64,000 bases of DNA from Bacteroidota bacterium (GCA_023387985.1 JAEWHC010000008.1:310001-374000), one strand, 5' to 3'; numbered from the stretch's first letter, positions 9,299 to 18,348 are shown. The notes: generated from the sequence alone by a model not told the origin. Made by a program: numbers and translations.

Positions 9299-9517
9299 TC
9301 AGGCATCCACCTTGGTTTCCCGGGTGTCTTTCTCGTTCATGCCTTCTTCAAGCTCACGTTTTACGTTGGTTTTGGCATCATTAAATTCACGAATGCCTTT
9401 TCCAAGTCCACGCATGAACTCGGGTATTTTGCGGCCACCAAATAAAACCAGCACGGCCACAACAATTATGATCCATTCAGCTCCACCAGGCATAGCCAGT
9501 AATAAATTTGAAAACAT
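9299..9517 (-). CDS. tatA: Twin-arginine translocase subunit TatA/TatE
   Basis: A 72-residue protein with one N-terminal membrane helix (IIIVVAVLVLFGG), the FGGRKIPEFMRGLGKGIREF hinge and amphipathic helix that define TatA/E, and a charged C-terminal tail (KRELEEGMNEKDTRE). It would form the Tat export pore at the inner membrane together with TatC, which is elsewhere. A near-consensus -7 word (TACCTTTA, 9547-9540) lies just upstream of the start. Confidence 0.92.
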   Translation of the reverse strand: MFSNLLLAMPGGAEWIIIVVAVLVLFGGRKIPEFMRGLGKGIREFNDAKTNVKRELEEGMNEKDTRETKVDA

Positions 9518-9624
9518 AGTCTGTTCAATTTTAGGTTGGTAAAGGTAAAGGGTGAAATGTAAATATATTGCATGTTGCCTTTAAACTTGCAGAAAAAGCT
9601 GTTAAGGAATAAGGCGCATGATGA

Positions 9625-9640
9625 TTGACCGCCCGGTCAA
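9625..9640. promoter_or_regulatory. Perfect palindrome TTGACCG-CC-CGGTCAA
   Basis: A 7-bp perfect inverted repeat with a 2-base spacer, between rplS and tatA and directly behind the rplS terminator. Its size and symmetry resemble operators of dimeric repressors such as the TetR family, but it may equally be an extra stem of the terminator. No regulator gene is adjacent. Confidence 0.35.
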
Positions 9641-9669
9641 TAAAAAAACCGCTCCAAAAATGGAACGGC
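9641..9669 (-). terminator. Rho-independent terminator of rplS
   Basis: Minus-strand reading: stem GCCGTTCC, loop ATTTTT, stem GGAGCGGT (8 pairs with two wobbles) running into seven T. It lies 30 bases after the rplS stop. Confidence 0.8.
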
Positions 9670-9698
9670 TTTCGTTATGCGTTTGAGTCAGGCCGCAA

Positions 9699-10064
9699 TT
9701 ATTGCTGACCTGTAAATCTTTTTTCGCGTATACGTGCGCTTTTTCCGCTTCTTTCACGCAGGTAGAACAAGCGTGCACGGCGTACACGTCCAACCTTATG
9801 CAATACAATGCTGTCAATGTGGGGGCTAACAAGCGGGAAAGTGCGCTCAACTCCCACACCATCGCTCATTTTTCGAACGGTGAATGTGGCAGTGGCTCCA
9901 TTGCCCTGACGCTTGATTACATCTCCACGAAAGCTCTGGATACGCGTTTTGGCTCCTTCCACAACTTTGTAGTTTACGGTTATATTATCTCCGGCTTCAA
10001 AAGCGGGATATTCCCTTGCCGGGGTCATTTGTTCGTGTACAAATTTCAACGCCTCCTGGTTCAT
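9699..10064 (-). CDS. rplS: 50S ribosomal protein L19
   Basis: Structural protein at the 30S-50S interface of the ribosome. The 121 residues match L19 along the whole length: [49 protein letters not shown] and the C-terminal [23 protein letters not shown]. It has its own consensus promoter upstream and its own terminator downstream, so it is monocistronic here rather than in the rpsP-rimM-trmD-rplS order of many other bacteria. Confidence 0.97.
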   Translation of the reverse strand: MNQEALKFVHEQMTPAREYPAFEAGDNITVNYKVVEGAKTRIQSFRGDVIKRQGNGATATFTVRKMSDGVGVERTFPLVSPHIDSIVLHKVGRVRRARLFYLRERSGKSARIREKRFTGQQ

Positions 10065-10084
10065 GGCTCAAATTTTTTGGACGG

Positions 10085-10114
10085 CAAAGGTAAGTGAAGA
10101 CTTGGTTATATCAA
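10085..10114 (-). promoter_or_regulatory. Consensus Bacteroidota promoter of rplS
   Basis: Minus strand: TTG (10114-10112), 19-base spacer, TACCTTTG (10092-10085). Both elements and the spacing match the phylum consensus exactly. The ATG is 20 bases downstream of the -7 word. Confidence 0.75.
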
Positions 10115-10219
10115 AAAATTATTGCGAAAACATCGCAAATTCAAAGATATTGCCGGCAGCAGGGCTTCCTGTTCCTTATTCAAATTTGGCCTGCTGGGAA
10201 GATAAGGCTTCCCTGTTTT

Positions 10220-10954
10220 CTATTCGGTAAGCTCTTGGATCTTCGCCACAAAAGCCTCATGCTCATTTCTTTTCGCCAGCAATTCTTCAAAACGTTGCTG
10301 CGCCCGAATATTCCGGTCATCTGAAGGATGGGTATCCGGCTTTTGAGCTTCCATTTTTGCTTTCCGATGCTGGGTTAGCGAAGCGTGGTAGTAAACAATA
10401 TTCTTACCCAAGGCGCTTAAATCAACAGGTGCGCCGTGGCTTTTGAGGTAATTCAGGGCATAATACAACAGCCCATATCCTTCATACCTGGCATCCACCA
10501 GCTTGGAAACGATTTGTGCTACGGCATTTGTTGCCTCTTCATTGCTGGTTGACAATAGTTTATGCCTCGTAAGCATCAACCAGCCATAGTATTGTCTGTA
10601 CATGTTAATCCAGGGGTGGGAGGCATTTTGCCGGATGAATTCATTGTAAATGGCGAGGCTTTCTGCAGCAGAGTGTTTTTTTGCCCAATCATAAAAGCCT
10701 GTTTCCAGGGGCAATTCGCCGGACGCGAGAAATTGCTTTTGCGCTTCCGGATCGAAAGACCTGCCATCTTCACCAACAGCAAATTGCACGTAGGCCGGAA
10801 AGGCAGCATACGGCTCCGCAGCAACTTCATTTTGCTGCCTTTGCAGATGTTCAAGATTTTCGTTTTGCGCCGCCGGTTCCGGTATTTGCACATTTTTTTC
10901 GGCGTGGCAGGCGAAGAGGGCAACGAAGAATAGCCCCAGAATTAGATTTTTCAT
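10220..10954 (-). CDS. Predicted lipoprotein of unknown function
   Basis: I do not recognise a family. The 244-residue product has a short signal peptide ending in a lipobox (VALFAC, Cys16), so it should be anchored in a membrane facing the periplasm or outside. The mature part is largely helical, with a DLSALGKNIVYYHASL stretch and a charged Gln/Glu/Lys-rich C-terminus (about residues 190-244) that looks like a coiled coil. The small secreted orphan ends 19 bases upstream on the same strand, so they could be co-transcribed. Confidence 0.7.
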   Translation of the reverse strand: MKNLILGLFFVALFACHAEKNVQIPEPAAQNENLEHLQRQQNEVAAEPYAAFPAYVQFAVGEDGRSFDPEAQKQFLASGELPLETGFYDWAKKHSAAESLAIYNEFIRQNASHPWINMYRQYYGWLMLTRHKLLSTSNEEATNAVAQIVSKLVDARYEGYGLLYYALNYLKSHGAPVDLSALGKNIVYYHASLTQHRKAKMEAQKPDTHPSDDRNIRAQQRFEELLAKRNEHEAFVAKIQELTE

Positions 10955-10973
10955 GTGTTTGTTGGTTTTTTAG

Positions 10974-11270
10974 TTAAACGTAATTAAAGCAGTTTATATC
11001 ATTTCGGATATCATAGTTGTTTCCCAAAGTGTAATATTGTGAACCTAAGTATTGGCCTTCAAAATAATATTCGGCAGTACCAAAACTATAGAAGTTCGAA
11101 TAGTCCCACATACCGTTTGGACTACACGAATTAGTGTTTGAAGCATAGTTTGTACCCCAACCATAGGGCGTCCAAGTGTAAGATGTACAACTACAGTTGT
11201 TAAATACAATTGCATGAGAGAGAATCGTTAGAAAAACCGTAGAAATAAATGTTAAAAAAGTTTTTTTCAT
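10974..11270 (-). CDS. Small secreted Tyr/Asn/Cys-containing protein, orphan
   Basis: A 98-residue protein with a clear signal peptide (MKKTFLTFISTVFLTILSHA) and a mature part rich in Tyr, Asn, Ser, Gly and Trp with Cys at about 27, 29, 49 and 94. I know no family like it. The DNA is markedly more AT-rich than its neighbours, suggesting transfer or weak constraint. The last residues run to within 19 bases of the downstream lipoprotein gene. The clean signal peptide and ATG support a real gene, but it could be a fast-evolving or decaying one. Confidence 0.55.
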   Translation of the reverse strand: MKKTFLTFISTVFLTILSHAIVFNNCSCTSYTWTPYGWGTNYASNTNSCSPNGMWDYSNFYSFGTAEYYFEGQYLGSQYYTLGNNYDIRNDINCFNYV

Positions 11271-11391
11271 ATTACTGTGTTTTTGGTGTTAAAAAATAAA
11301 GATATCCCCCCCAAATTAACCAAATATTTTTTTAATTGGAGTGTAAATATCCTGGCCCGGCTTCAACGTCAGCGGAAAACGAACCTTACGT

Positions 11392-11399
11392 TACCTTTG
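11392..11399 (+). promoter_or_regulatory. -7 element of mfd, very close to the start codon
   Basis: TACCTTTG exact consensus, ending only 7 bases before the mfd ATG. If transcription begins the usual 4-7 bases after this word, the mRNA has almost no leader. Confidence 0.5.
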
Positions 11400-11406
11400 C
11401 ACCCGC

Positions 11407-14400
11407 ATGAACCTGGATCAGCTCAAAGAAGCCTATATCCGAAATTCCCGCAGTTTGCAGCTTGCGGAGGGCATCTTATTGCCCCTTCCCCAAAAAATTG
11501 CGATTGGCCCGCTGCGCGGAGGATCAAAATCATTAACTGTTGGCGGGGTTATTGAAAATGAAAACTGCCGTGAACTCAATCACCTGATCATTTTAGACGA
11601 TGCGGAATCGGCTGCGTATTTTCACAATACCCTCGAACAACTCGTCAGCAGCCTCGATCTTTTTTATTTCCCGGCATCCGCCAAAAACAGTAAGAATTTT
11701 CAGTTACTGAGCAGCAGCCATGTCATGTTGCGTACCGAGGCGCTTACCAAAATAGCATCTGGTGGCAACAAAAAGATCGTGGTGACTTACCCGGAAGCCA
11801 TTTTCGAAAAAGTGGTGGTGCCTAAGGCGCTTGCAGGAAATATCATCCACATCAGGCAAAACGAAAACCTGCAGACCGAAAGCATCATGGAACTGTTGGT
11901 GATGCTCGGTTTTACACATACTGATTTTGTGTACGAACCGGGGCAATTCGCTTTACGCGGCGGCATTTTCGATATTTTTTCCTACGGGAATGAAAAGCCC
12001 TACCGCATCGAACTGTTTGGCAACGAAGTGGACAGTATCCGCATTTTCGACCCCGAAACTCAGCTCAGTGAAAGGAAACTATTGTCGGTGAAAATCATCC
12101 CGAATGTGGAAACCCAATTCGATTCCACGGAAAAAATTCCGTTGATTGATTTTCTGCCGGAGAACACGGTGGTTTGGTACAATGGATGGGAATTTATTGC
12201 GGGCAAAATGGAACAGGCTTCGGAGCAGTTGGATATTTTTATCGATTATCTCCGGGAAAATCCGCACCTGAAGGCGGAGCAGGATGATGATGAGATCCGG
12301 CCAATGATCAAGGAAAAAATCACGCGGGATGATTTTGTGATGGCCGGTTACTGGGCAGAAAAACTGTCCGGATTTCACCAGGTTTCCTTCGAAAATGATT
12401 TCCCCGAAAACAGCGGAAAAGCAACCATATCGATTGCTGCGAAAACCATTCCGCAACCGAGTTTCAACCGCAATTTTCAAATGCTCATCAGCAATTTGAA
12501 AGATTGGCAGTTCAAAGATTTCAGCATCTTTTTATGCAGTGAGCAGGCCCGGCAACTGGAACGGTTGTATTCCATTTTTGAAGACCTGCGGGCGGAAATC
12601 AAATTCACACCGGCCATGATCAACCTGCACGAAGGTTTTGTGGATGAGGACCTGGAAATTGTTTGCTACACGGATCACCAGATCTTTCAGCGGTATCATA
12701 AGTACAAAATCAAACAAGCCTTCAGCAAAAGCAAGGCGCTTACGCTGAAAACCCTGCAGGAACTGCAGCCCGGCGATTATGTTACCCACATTGATCATGG
12801 AGTGGGAATTTTCAGCGGACTGCAGAAAATAGAAGTGGGCGGCAAAATGCAGGAAGCGGTTCGTTTGCGCTACAAGGATGGCGACCTGCTGTATGTGAAC
12901 CTGAGCTCGCTGCATAAAATCAGCAAATACACCGGCAAGGAAGGGCATGTGCCCAAAATGAATAAACTCGGCAGTGATGCGTGGAACCGCCTGAAGGAAA
13001 AAACCACCAAACAAATCAAGGACATTGCCGAAGACCTCATAAAACTCTATGCCACCCGCAAGGCCCAAAAAGGTTTCGCCCACAGCCCGGATAATTACCT
13101 GCAAACCGAGCTGGAGGCATCCTTTATTTATGAGGATACGCCTGACCAGGCCAAAGCATCAAGCGACGTAAAAGCGGATATGCAAAAAGAAAGCCCGATG
13201 GACCGGCTTGTTTGTGGCGATGTGGGATTTGGCAAAACGGAAGTGGCCATACGTGCGGCATTTAAATCTGCCCTGGACGGCAAGCAGGCGGCAATTCTTG
13301 TTCCAACGACCATCCTCGCCTATCAGCATTTTAAAACGTTCAGCGACAGGCTTGCTGAATTTCCGGTAACGGTGGATTATATTAACCGTTTTCGCAGCGC
13401 GAAGGAGAAGAAAGAAATTCTGCAAAAGCTGGCCGATGGCAAAATTGAGATCATCATTGGCACCCACGCCTTGCTGGGCAAACAGGTTAAATTTAAAGAC
13501 CTGGGGTTGATGGTTATCGACGAAGAACAAAAATTTGGTGTAGCCGCAAAAGAAAAACTCAAACAACTCAGAACTACGGTTGACAGCCTGACGTTGACCG
13601 CTACACCAATACCGAGAACGTTACAATTCAGTTTAATGGGTGCGCGGGATTTGAGCATCATCAACACGCCGCCGCCGAACCGTCAACCGGTGCATACCGA
13701 AGTGATGGTGTTTAATGAAGACCAGATCCGGGATGCCATTTATTTCGAAACGGAACGCGGCGGACAGGTTTTCTTCATCCACAACCGGGTAGCGAGTTTA
13801 CCGGAAATGGCCGCGCATATCCAGGCGCTGTGTCCCGATTTACAGATTGCCTATGCCCATGGGCAAATGGATGGAGGCACTTTGGAAGACACCATTTACG
13901 ATTTTATGCAAAATCGCTATGATGTGCTGGTGTGCACCAACATCGTTGAAAGCGGCGTGGACATCCCGAATGTAAATACCATTTTAGTAAACAATGCGCA
14001 CCAGTTTGGCCTGAGCGACCTGCACCAACTGCGGGGCCGGGTGGGTAGAAGCAATAAGAAAGCTTTTTGTTACCTGGTGGCGCCTCCGCTAAGCACCTTG
14101 CCGAATGACAGCAAGAAACGTTTGCAAACCCTGGAGCAATTCACCGATCTGGGAAGCGGCTTTCAAATCGCCATGCGTGATCTGGATATCCGTGGCGCGG
14201 GAAATATTCTCGGCGGAGAGCAAAGCGGCTTTATTGCCGAGGTGGGATTTGAAATGTACCAGAAAATACTGGATGAAGCCATCCGGGATTTAAAACGCAC
14301 ACAATTCAAGGATTTGTTTCAGGAAGAGATCAGCAGGCAGGACGATTTTGTAAGCGATTGCTCAATCGAAACGGATCTGGAAATTTTGATACCTGATGAA

Positions 14401-14820
14401 TATGTAGGCAATATTGCCGAAAGGCTGAGTTTATACACCCGGCTCGATAATGCGGAAAATGATGATGAGCTTAATGCATTTCGTGCAGAAATGACGGACC
14501 GTTTCGGCCCTGTGCCCAGCCAGGTGGAAGATTTGATCCGCACAGTTCAAGTGAGAAGAATGTGTGTGGACCTGGGCTTCGAACACCTGATCCTGAAAGA
14601 TAAAACACTGAAATGCTATTTCGTGGCCAACCATGAATCCCCATATTTCCAGAGTGAAACATTTATCAAAATCCTGAATTATATTCAAACCAAAACGGTG
14701 AAGGCGCAATTGAAACAGGCAGGCCGAAATGGTATTTTGGTCGTGAAGGATATGAAGGATATGGAAACAGTGAAGGGTTTTGTTGAGGAAATGTGGAGAG
14801 AGGTGATTACATCAAAATGA
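11407..14820 (+). CDS. mfd: Transcription-repair coupling factor
   Basis: ATP-dependent translocase that removes RNA polymerase stalled at DNA damage and recruits UvrA. All Mfd modules are present in 1137 residues: UvrB-like N-terminal domains (about 20-300), the polymerase-interaction CarD-like domain (LQPGDYVTHIDHGVGIF near 450), Walker A GDVGFGKTEVA near 604, and DEEQ in VIDEEQKFGV near 705. These are followed by TATPIPRTLQ, the translocation motif region ending QLRGRVGRS near 880, and the C-terminal autoinhibitory D7 domain (about 990-1100). No frame disruption. It is transcribed alone, divergent from the orphan gene. Confidence 0.96.
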   Translation: MNLDQLKEAYIRNSRSLQLAEGILLPLPQKIAIGPLRGGSKSLTVGGVIENENCRELNHLIILDDAESAAYFHNTLEQLVSSLDLFYFPASAKNSKNFQLLSSSHVMLRTEALTKIASGGNKKIVVTYPEAIFEKVVVPKALAGNIIHIRQNENLQTESIMELLVMLGFTHTDFVYEPGQFALRGGIFDIFSYGNEKPYRIELFGNEVDSIRIFDPETQLSERKLLSVKIIPNVETQFDSTEKIPLIDFLPENTVVWYNGWEFIAGKMEQASEQLDIFIDYLRENPHLKAEQDDDEIRPMIKEKITRDDFVMAGYWAEKLSGFHQVSFENDFPENSGKATISIAAKTIPQPSFNRNFQMLISNLKDWQFKDFSIFLCSEQARQLERLYSIFEDLRAEIKFTPAMINLHEGFVDEDLEIVCYTDHQIFQRYHKYKIKQAFSKSKALTLKTLQELQPGDYVTHIDHGVGIFSGLQKIEVGGKMQEAVRLRYKDGDLLYVNLSSLHKISKYTGKEGHVPKMNKLGSDAWNRLKEKTTKQIKDIAEDLIKLYATRKAQKGFAHSPDNYLQTELEASFIYEDTPDQAKASSDVKADMQKESPMDRLVCGDVGFGKTEVAIRAAFKSALDGKQAAILVPTTILAYQHFKTFSDRLAEFPVTVDYINRFRSAKEKKEILQKLADGKIEIIIGTHALLGKQVKFKDLGLMVIDEEQKFGVAAKEKLKQLRTTVDSLTLTATPIPRTLQFSLMGARDLSIINTPPPNRQPVHTEVMVFNEDQIRDAIYFETERGGQVFFIHNRVASLPEMAAHIQALCPDLQIAYAHGQMDGGTLEDTIYDFMQNRYDVLVCTNIVESGVDIPNVNTILVNNAHQFGLSDLHQLRGRVGRSNKKAFCYLVAPPLSTLPNDSKKRLQTLEQFTDLGSGFQIAMRDLDIRGAGNILGGEQSGFIAEVGFEMYQKILDEAIRDLKRTQFKDLFQEEISRQDDFVSDCSIETDLEILIPDEYVGNIAERLSLYTRLDNAENDDELNAFRAEMTDRFGPVPSQVEDLIRTVQVRRMCVDLGFEHLILKDKTLKCYFVANHESPYFQSETFIKILNYIQTKTVKAQLKQAGRNGILVVKDMKDMETVKGFVEEMWREVITSK

Positions 14821-15326
14821 CCGGAGCTGCGCTTAAGGGCAAATCAGCCGGCTGGCCGGTGGGGATTGGGTGCAAACCAGCACCAAACCGGCTCATCCGC
14901 AATCAATAATTTTCCCCAGGATGAATGCGGATCTTAGCTCCGGAAGAAAAGGGTTAACAATGTCAGAACCGTGCTCAACACAATATGGGATGACGAAACA
15001 CCCATGAAATGAAGGAATATTTATTCCCACTTAATCTGATCAGCCTTTCCCGCAGGGCACATGTTTGGGCACCCCTAAATCAATCGAGTGCGCAGTTGGG
15101 TTTAAGCAACAGCTAGGGATGGTTGGGCACCAGCCTGAAAAATTTACCTGGACCTTTCCTAACAGCCCTGAAGCGTAAGAGCAATCCATTTTATACCTAC
15201 CGGGAGCTTGTTTGGCTTAATTCCGGATCTGATTGCAAAGAAAAAGCCCGAACTAGACAGTCCGGGCATACACCACACACAAACACAATATCTTTAATTA
15301 CATTTTTCTGCCTGCAAAGATATATA
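14821..15326. other. Intergenic stretch between mfd and the HmuY-like gene
   Basis: About 500 bases between convergent genes. Apart from the minus-strand terminator at 15241-15267 I see only short imperfect repeats of GGGCACC-like words and no reading frame with a believable start or family. Confidence 0.5.
15241..15267 (-). terminator. Rho-independent terminator of the heme-uptake operon
   Basis: Minus strand: GCCCGGAC, loop TGTCTA, GTTCGGGC (8 pairs, one wobble) followed by five T. It lies about 60 bases after the stop of the HmuY-like gene. Confidence 0.85.
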
Positions 15327-15971
15327 TCATTGGAATATCAAAGAACCATTTTTTTGTATTGCATAACGAAATTTATAATACCGTTGATTATTTAGCTTTT
15401 CTTCATCACTGGCGGTGGGTTCGGGTTGTTTTCCGTCTTTATAGTAGCTCAGGATCTCAACCTTTGCGTAGTTGCCAGCAGCAGTACGCACTACAAGAAC
15501 TCTACCAGGAATGGGCGCTACAATGGAAGTTGCCCCATTGTAGGAATACCAGCCATTTCCGCTACCGGTACGGATGGCAAACGCTGAAGGTGCATGCTCA
15601 GTGCGGAAGCTGCTGTCGGCAGAAACCGCGTTCAATCCGTCATATGTTCCAACATACATATACGCTCCCCCATTTCCGGGTCCAAAATTACCGCTGTTGG
15701 TGGCTATGGTCGTACCGCGGAAAGCCAGGTCCCACCTGCTTGTTGCACTGTCTGAGTTGTTAACGATCTCTCCATTTTCAAGGCTGTAAAAAGTATATTT
15801 ACCGGTTCCGTAAGGTATGCCCTGTGGCGTGAGCCCCACAATGGGATCAGCGGCAAGATTGGTTACGGTCTCACTTTCTACTGTTTCTACAGGATTCGAT
15901 TCCTTTTTACATGCTGAAAAGCCCAATACCGCAACGGCAGCAAAGAGGCTTATTGATTTCATTTTGTTCAT
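15327..15971 (-). CDS. hmuY: HmuY-family heme-binding lipoprotein
   Basis: Predicted surface lipoprotein that captures heme and hands it to a TonB-dependent receptor. The 214-residue protein has a lipobox (LGFSAC, Cys21) and the HmuY-fold landmarks: YTFYSLENGEIV, then SATSRWDLAFRGTTIATNSG, a GGAYMYVG segment, and a C-terminal YYKFRYAIQKNGSLIF strand. The heme ligands of Porphyromonas HmuY vary between homologues, so actual heme binding is not proven. It follows the receptor gene by 24 bases with a shared terminator. In Porphyromonas the order is hmuY-hmuR; here it is reversed. Confidence 0.82.
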   Translation of the reverse strand: MNKMKSISLFAAVAVLGFSACKKESNPVETVESETVTNLAADPIVGLTPQGIPYGTGKYTFYSLENGEIVNNSDSATSRWDLAFRGTTIATNSGNFGPGNGGAYMYVGTYDGLNAVSADSSFRTEHAPSAFAIRTGSGNGWYSYNGATSIVAPIPGRVLVVRTAAGNYAKVEILSYYKDGKQPEPTASDEEKLNNQRYYKFRYAIQKNGSLIFQ

Positions 15972-15995
15972 TTTTATTGCTTTATAGGTAAAGGA

Positions 15996-18110
15996 TTACT
16001 TGCGAAAATGGTTGAGGGTGAAGCCCGCGAGCACGTAAAATGAGCGCCCGGCAAGATTGGGTTGAAAGTTGGGATCTGTATAGTTCAGCAGGTTGTCTGT
16101 GCCTGCCTGGAGACGCAAGCCATTTGAAAAATATTTTCCTGCCGAAACATTGAATAAAGCATAGCCGGCGGCAAACTCGTCAAACCTGTCGTACACGCCA
16201 TTTCCATTGGAATCGTTGGCATTGGGAACCCATTTACTGCGATAAATAAACCGCATTCCTGCAAACCAATCATCCGGCTTTTCATATGAAAATTTCAGGT
16301 TGGCCATATGCATGCTGCGGTCAGGCAAACCCCGGTATTCATACCAGTCCATTTTGCGGCTCGTCATATCGGGGTTGCGGGTGAATACCGAGCCTTTTTT
16401 TATGTCATCCAGTTCGCTCCGGTCTGCCGTAAGCAGAAATTGGTATCCCATTCCGATGGTCCAGCGGTTTTGAATATAATCCACATTCACCTCCGCTCCA
16501 GTAGTAAAAGCCCGGTTTACATTTACATAACTAAAAACCTGCGAAACCTGTTCAGGCTCAACGGAAATGATGCGGCCTGCTACCTCACGGGCATCAATCA
16601 GGTTGGTGATGTCGTTGTAGAAAAGATTGGCCTTTAAGTGCAGGTTATCCAACATCTCATAAGATCCACCCAGGTTAATGCCTGTACTGATTTCAGGTTT
16701 CAATTCCTTGATACGGTAAAAATCCTGGCGTTTATAGGCGATCAGCCCCAGATCGTCCAGTTCGTTGATGAGCCGAACCGCATCTATGGAACCATAAACC
16801 GAATAGCTTCCTGCCGCGGTATTGGTGAAATTGAGATAAAGTTTGCTGAAATCGGGTGCCCGAAAGCCTCTTCCGATACTGCTGGTCAATATTAACCGTG
16901 GGCTGGCTTTGAGCTGCAATGCCAATTTAGGACTCAGCGCGCCGGCATACAATTGGTTATGATCGTACCTCAACCCACCGATCATCCGGAGTTTTCCGGT
17001 AGCCTGGAATTCCGACTGCAGAAATCCATAAGCTATCGAATTCTCTTTTATACCAGAGCTTTTATCATACCGTGTACTGTTTATCTTTTCCAGTACATAG
17101 CCCGCGCCGGCAGTAAAGTCCAGTTTCTCGCTGAAGCTGTAATCGGTTTGATTTTCCAAACGGTAAAAACGGTGTTTTTGGTAATCGTCATACACATAAT
17201 CCTGGCCCGTGGTCAAAAGCTGACTTCCGTTATACATAGTGGCATAACCCCGCATGGTAATTTTCAGGTTTTCACCAACCAGGGTGGTAAGCGTTGGGGT
17301 AATGTTCCAATCTTTGTTCAGCTCCCGGCCCTTGCTTAATGTTGTGGCGCCGTTGTTGGAAGTGTAGATTTCATTCAGGATAAGTTCGTGGTTATAGCGC
17401 AACCCGAGGTTCAGCCGGGTTTTGTTGCTGAAAGCATATTCGAGCTGCACTTGCGGCGTACTGCGCTTTATGGGCAGCACAGGGCGAATTACCGAAAAAG
17501 GCCGGATGCTGTACCCGTCGGTGCGGTAAAAATTGTAGAATGCATTTACGCCCAGTTTACCCAGCCGCGTTGAAGCTTTCAGGTTTCCGTCAAAAGTTTT
17601 GTAAGTGCCATAACGGGCGCTCAGGTCCAGGTGATCTTTATAGGATTTATCGGTGATGATGTTGATCACGCCCGCCAGGGCCTCAGAACCATAGAGACTA
17701 CTGACCGGACCTTTTACAATCTCAATTTTTTTAATGTTTCCAATGGTTACGCGGTTAAGATCAAGCACGCCGGCGGTCCGGCCAATCAAGGGCTCTCCAT
17801 CCACCATAATGAGCGTATAGGCAGGATCAAGGCCCTGCATCTGCACACCGGCACCAAATCCGCTTGTCAGGAACAGCCCGGTTTGTTCTTTGATCACATC
17901 TGCCAGGCGTAAAGAACCGGCTTGCTGAATGGTTTTTTGGTTGATAATGGTTACCGGTACAGCCACATTTGCCAAATTTCGTTCGGTGCGTGTTGCAGTA
18001 ATCACCACTTCATCGCTTCCCTGCAAAACCGCAGTATCGGCCTGTGCTGATATTTTAACGGAAATCACCACCATTGCAAAGAGGCCCAATAAAAACTTCA
18101 GGTTCATCAT
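15996..18110 (-). CDS. TonB-dependent outer-membrane receptor, HmuR/heme type
   Basis: Energised outer-membrane importer. The ATG at 18110 (two consecutive Met codons) gives 704 residues with a signal peptide (NLKFLLGLFAMVVISVKISAQ). Then come a TonB-box-like DEVVITATRTERNLANV segment, the plug domain (DVIKEQTGLFLTSGFG to YGSEALAGVINIITD) and a 22-strand barrel ending in aromatic residues. GFRAPDFSKLY corresponds to the FRAP box of heme receptors and ELKPEIS to the following NPDL-type box, with an insertion between them. The cognate HmuY lipoprotein downstream supports heme as substrate. A cobalamin or other receptor is the alternative. Confidence 0.85.
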   Translation of the reverse strand: MMNLKFLLGLFAMVVISVKISAQADTAVLQGSDEVVITATRTERNLANVAVPVTIINQKTIQQAGSLRLADVIKEQTGLFLTSGFGAGVQMQGLDPAYTLIMVDGEPLIGRTAGVLDLNRVTIGNIKKIEIVKGPVSSLYGSEALAGVINIITDKSYKDHLDLSARYGTYKTFDGNLKASTRLGKLGVNAFYNFYRTDGYSIRPFSVIRPVLPIKRSTPQVQLEYAFSNKTRLNLGLRYNHELILNEIYTSNNGATTLSKGRELNKDWNITPTLTTLVGENLKITMRGYATMYNGSQLLTTGQDYVYDDYQKHRFYRLENQTDYSFSEKLDFTAGAGYVLEKINSTRYDKSSGIKENSIAYGFLQSEFQATGKLRMIGGLRYDHNQLYAGALSPKLALQLKASPRLILTSSIGRGFRAPDFSKLYLNFTNTAAGSYSVYGSIDAVRLINELDDLGLIAYKRQDFYRIKELKPEISTGINLGGSYEMLDNLHLKANLFYNDITNLIDAREVAGRIISVEPEQVSQVFSYVNVNRAFTTGAEVNVDYIQNRWTIGMGYQFLLTADRSELDDIKKGSVFTRNPDMTSRKMDWYEYRGLPDRSMHMANLKFSYEKPDDWFAGMRFIYRSKWVPNANDSNGNGVYDRFDEFAAGYALFNVSAGKYFSNGLRLQAGTDNLLNYTDPNFQPNLAGRSFYVLAGFTLNHFRK

Positions 18111-18220
18111 GTCAGGGCGCAAATTTGGGGTTTTCCTGCATGCGTTCAAACAATAGCCGCTGTGAAATGACCTGGAAACACCAAGTTTTACCGTAACATG
18201 ACAGAAGGCGGGTGCGGTGC

Positions 18221-18348
18221 CGATGGATCGGGAGCGGGATGAGCCTAATTGCCCTACCTTCCCCGTCGAGTCGCCTGCACAAGCCTTTTGGGTTGGGCAT
18301 GGACTCGTCGGTCACGATGGATCGGGAGCGGGTCAGCCTAACTGCCCA
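18221..18348. repeat. Imperfect direct repeat between the receptor gene and leuS
   Basis: Two copies, 18221-18256 and 18315-18348, share CGATGGATCGGGAGCGGG at the left and AGCCTAA/AGCCTAACTGCCC-like words after it, offset by 94 bases. The spacer is GC-rich and non-coding on my reading. Origin unknown. Confidence 0.6.

Noticed and set aside
15123..15395. 90-codon plus-strand frame after mfd
   Set aside because: It runs across the minus-strand terminator and into the HmuY gene; no motif or promoter.
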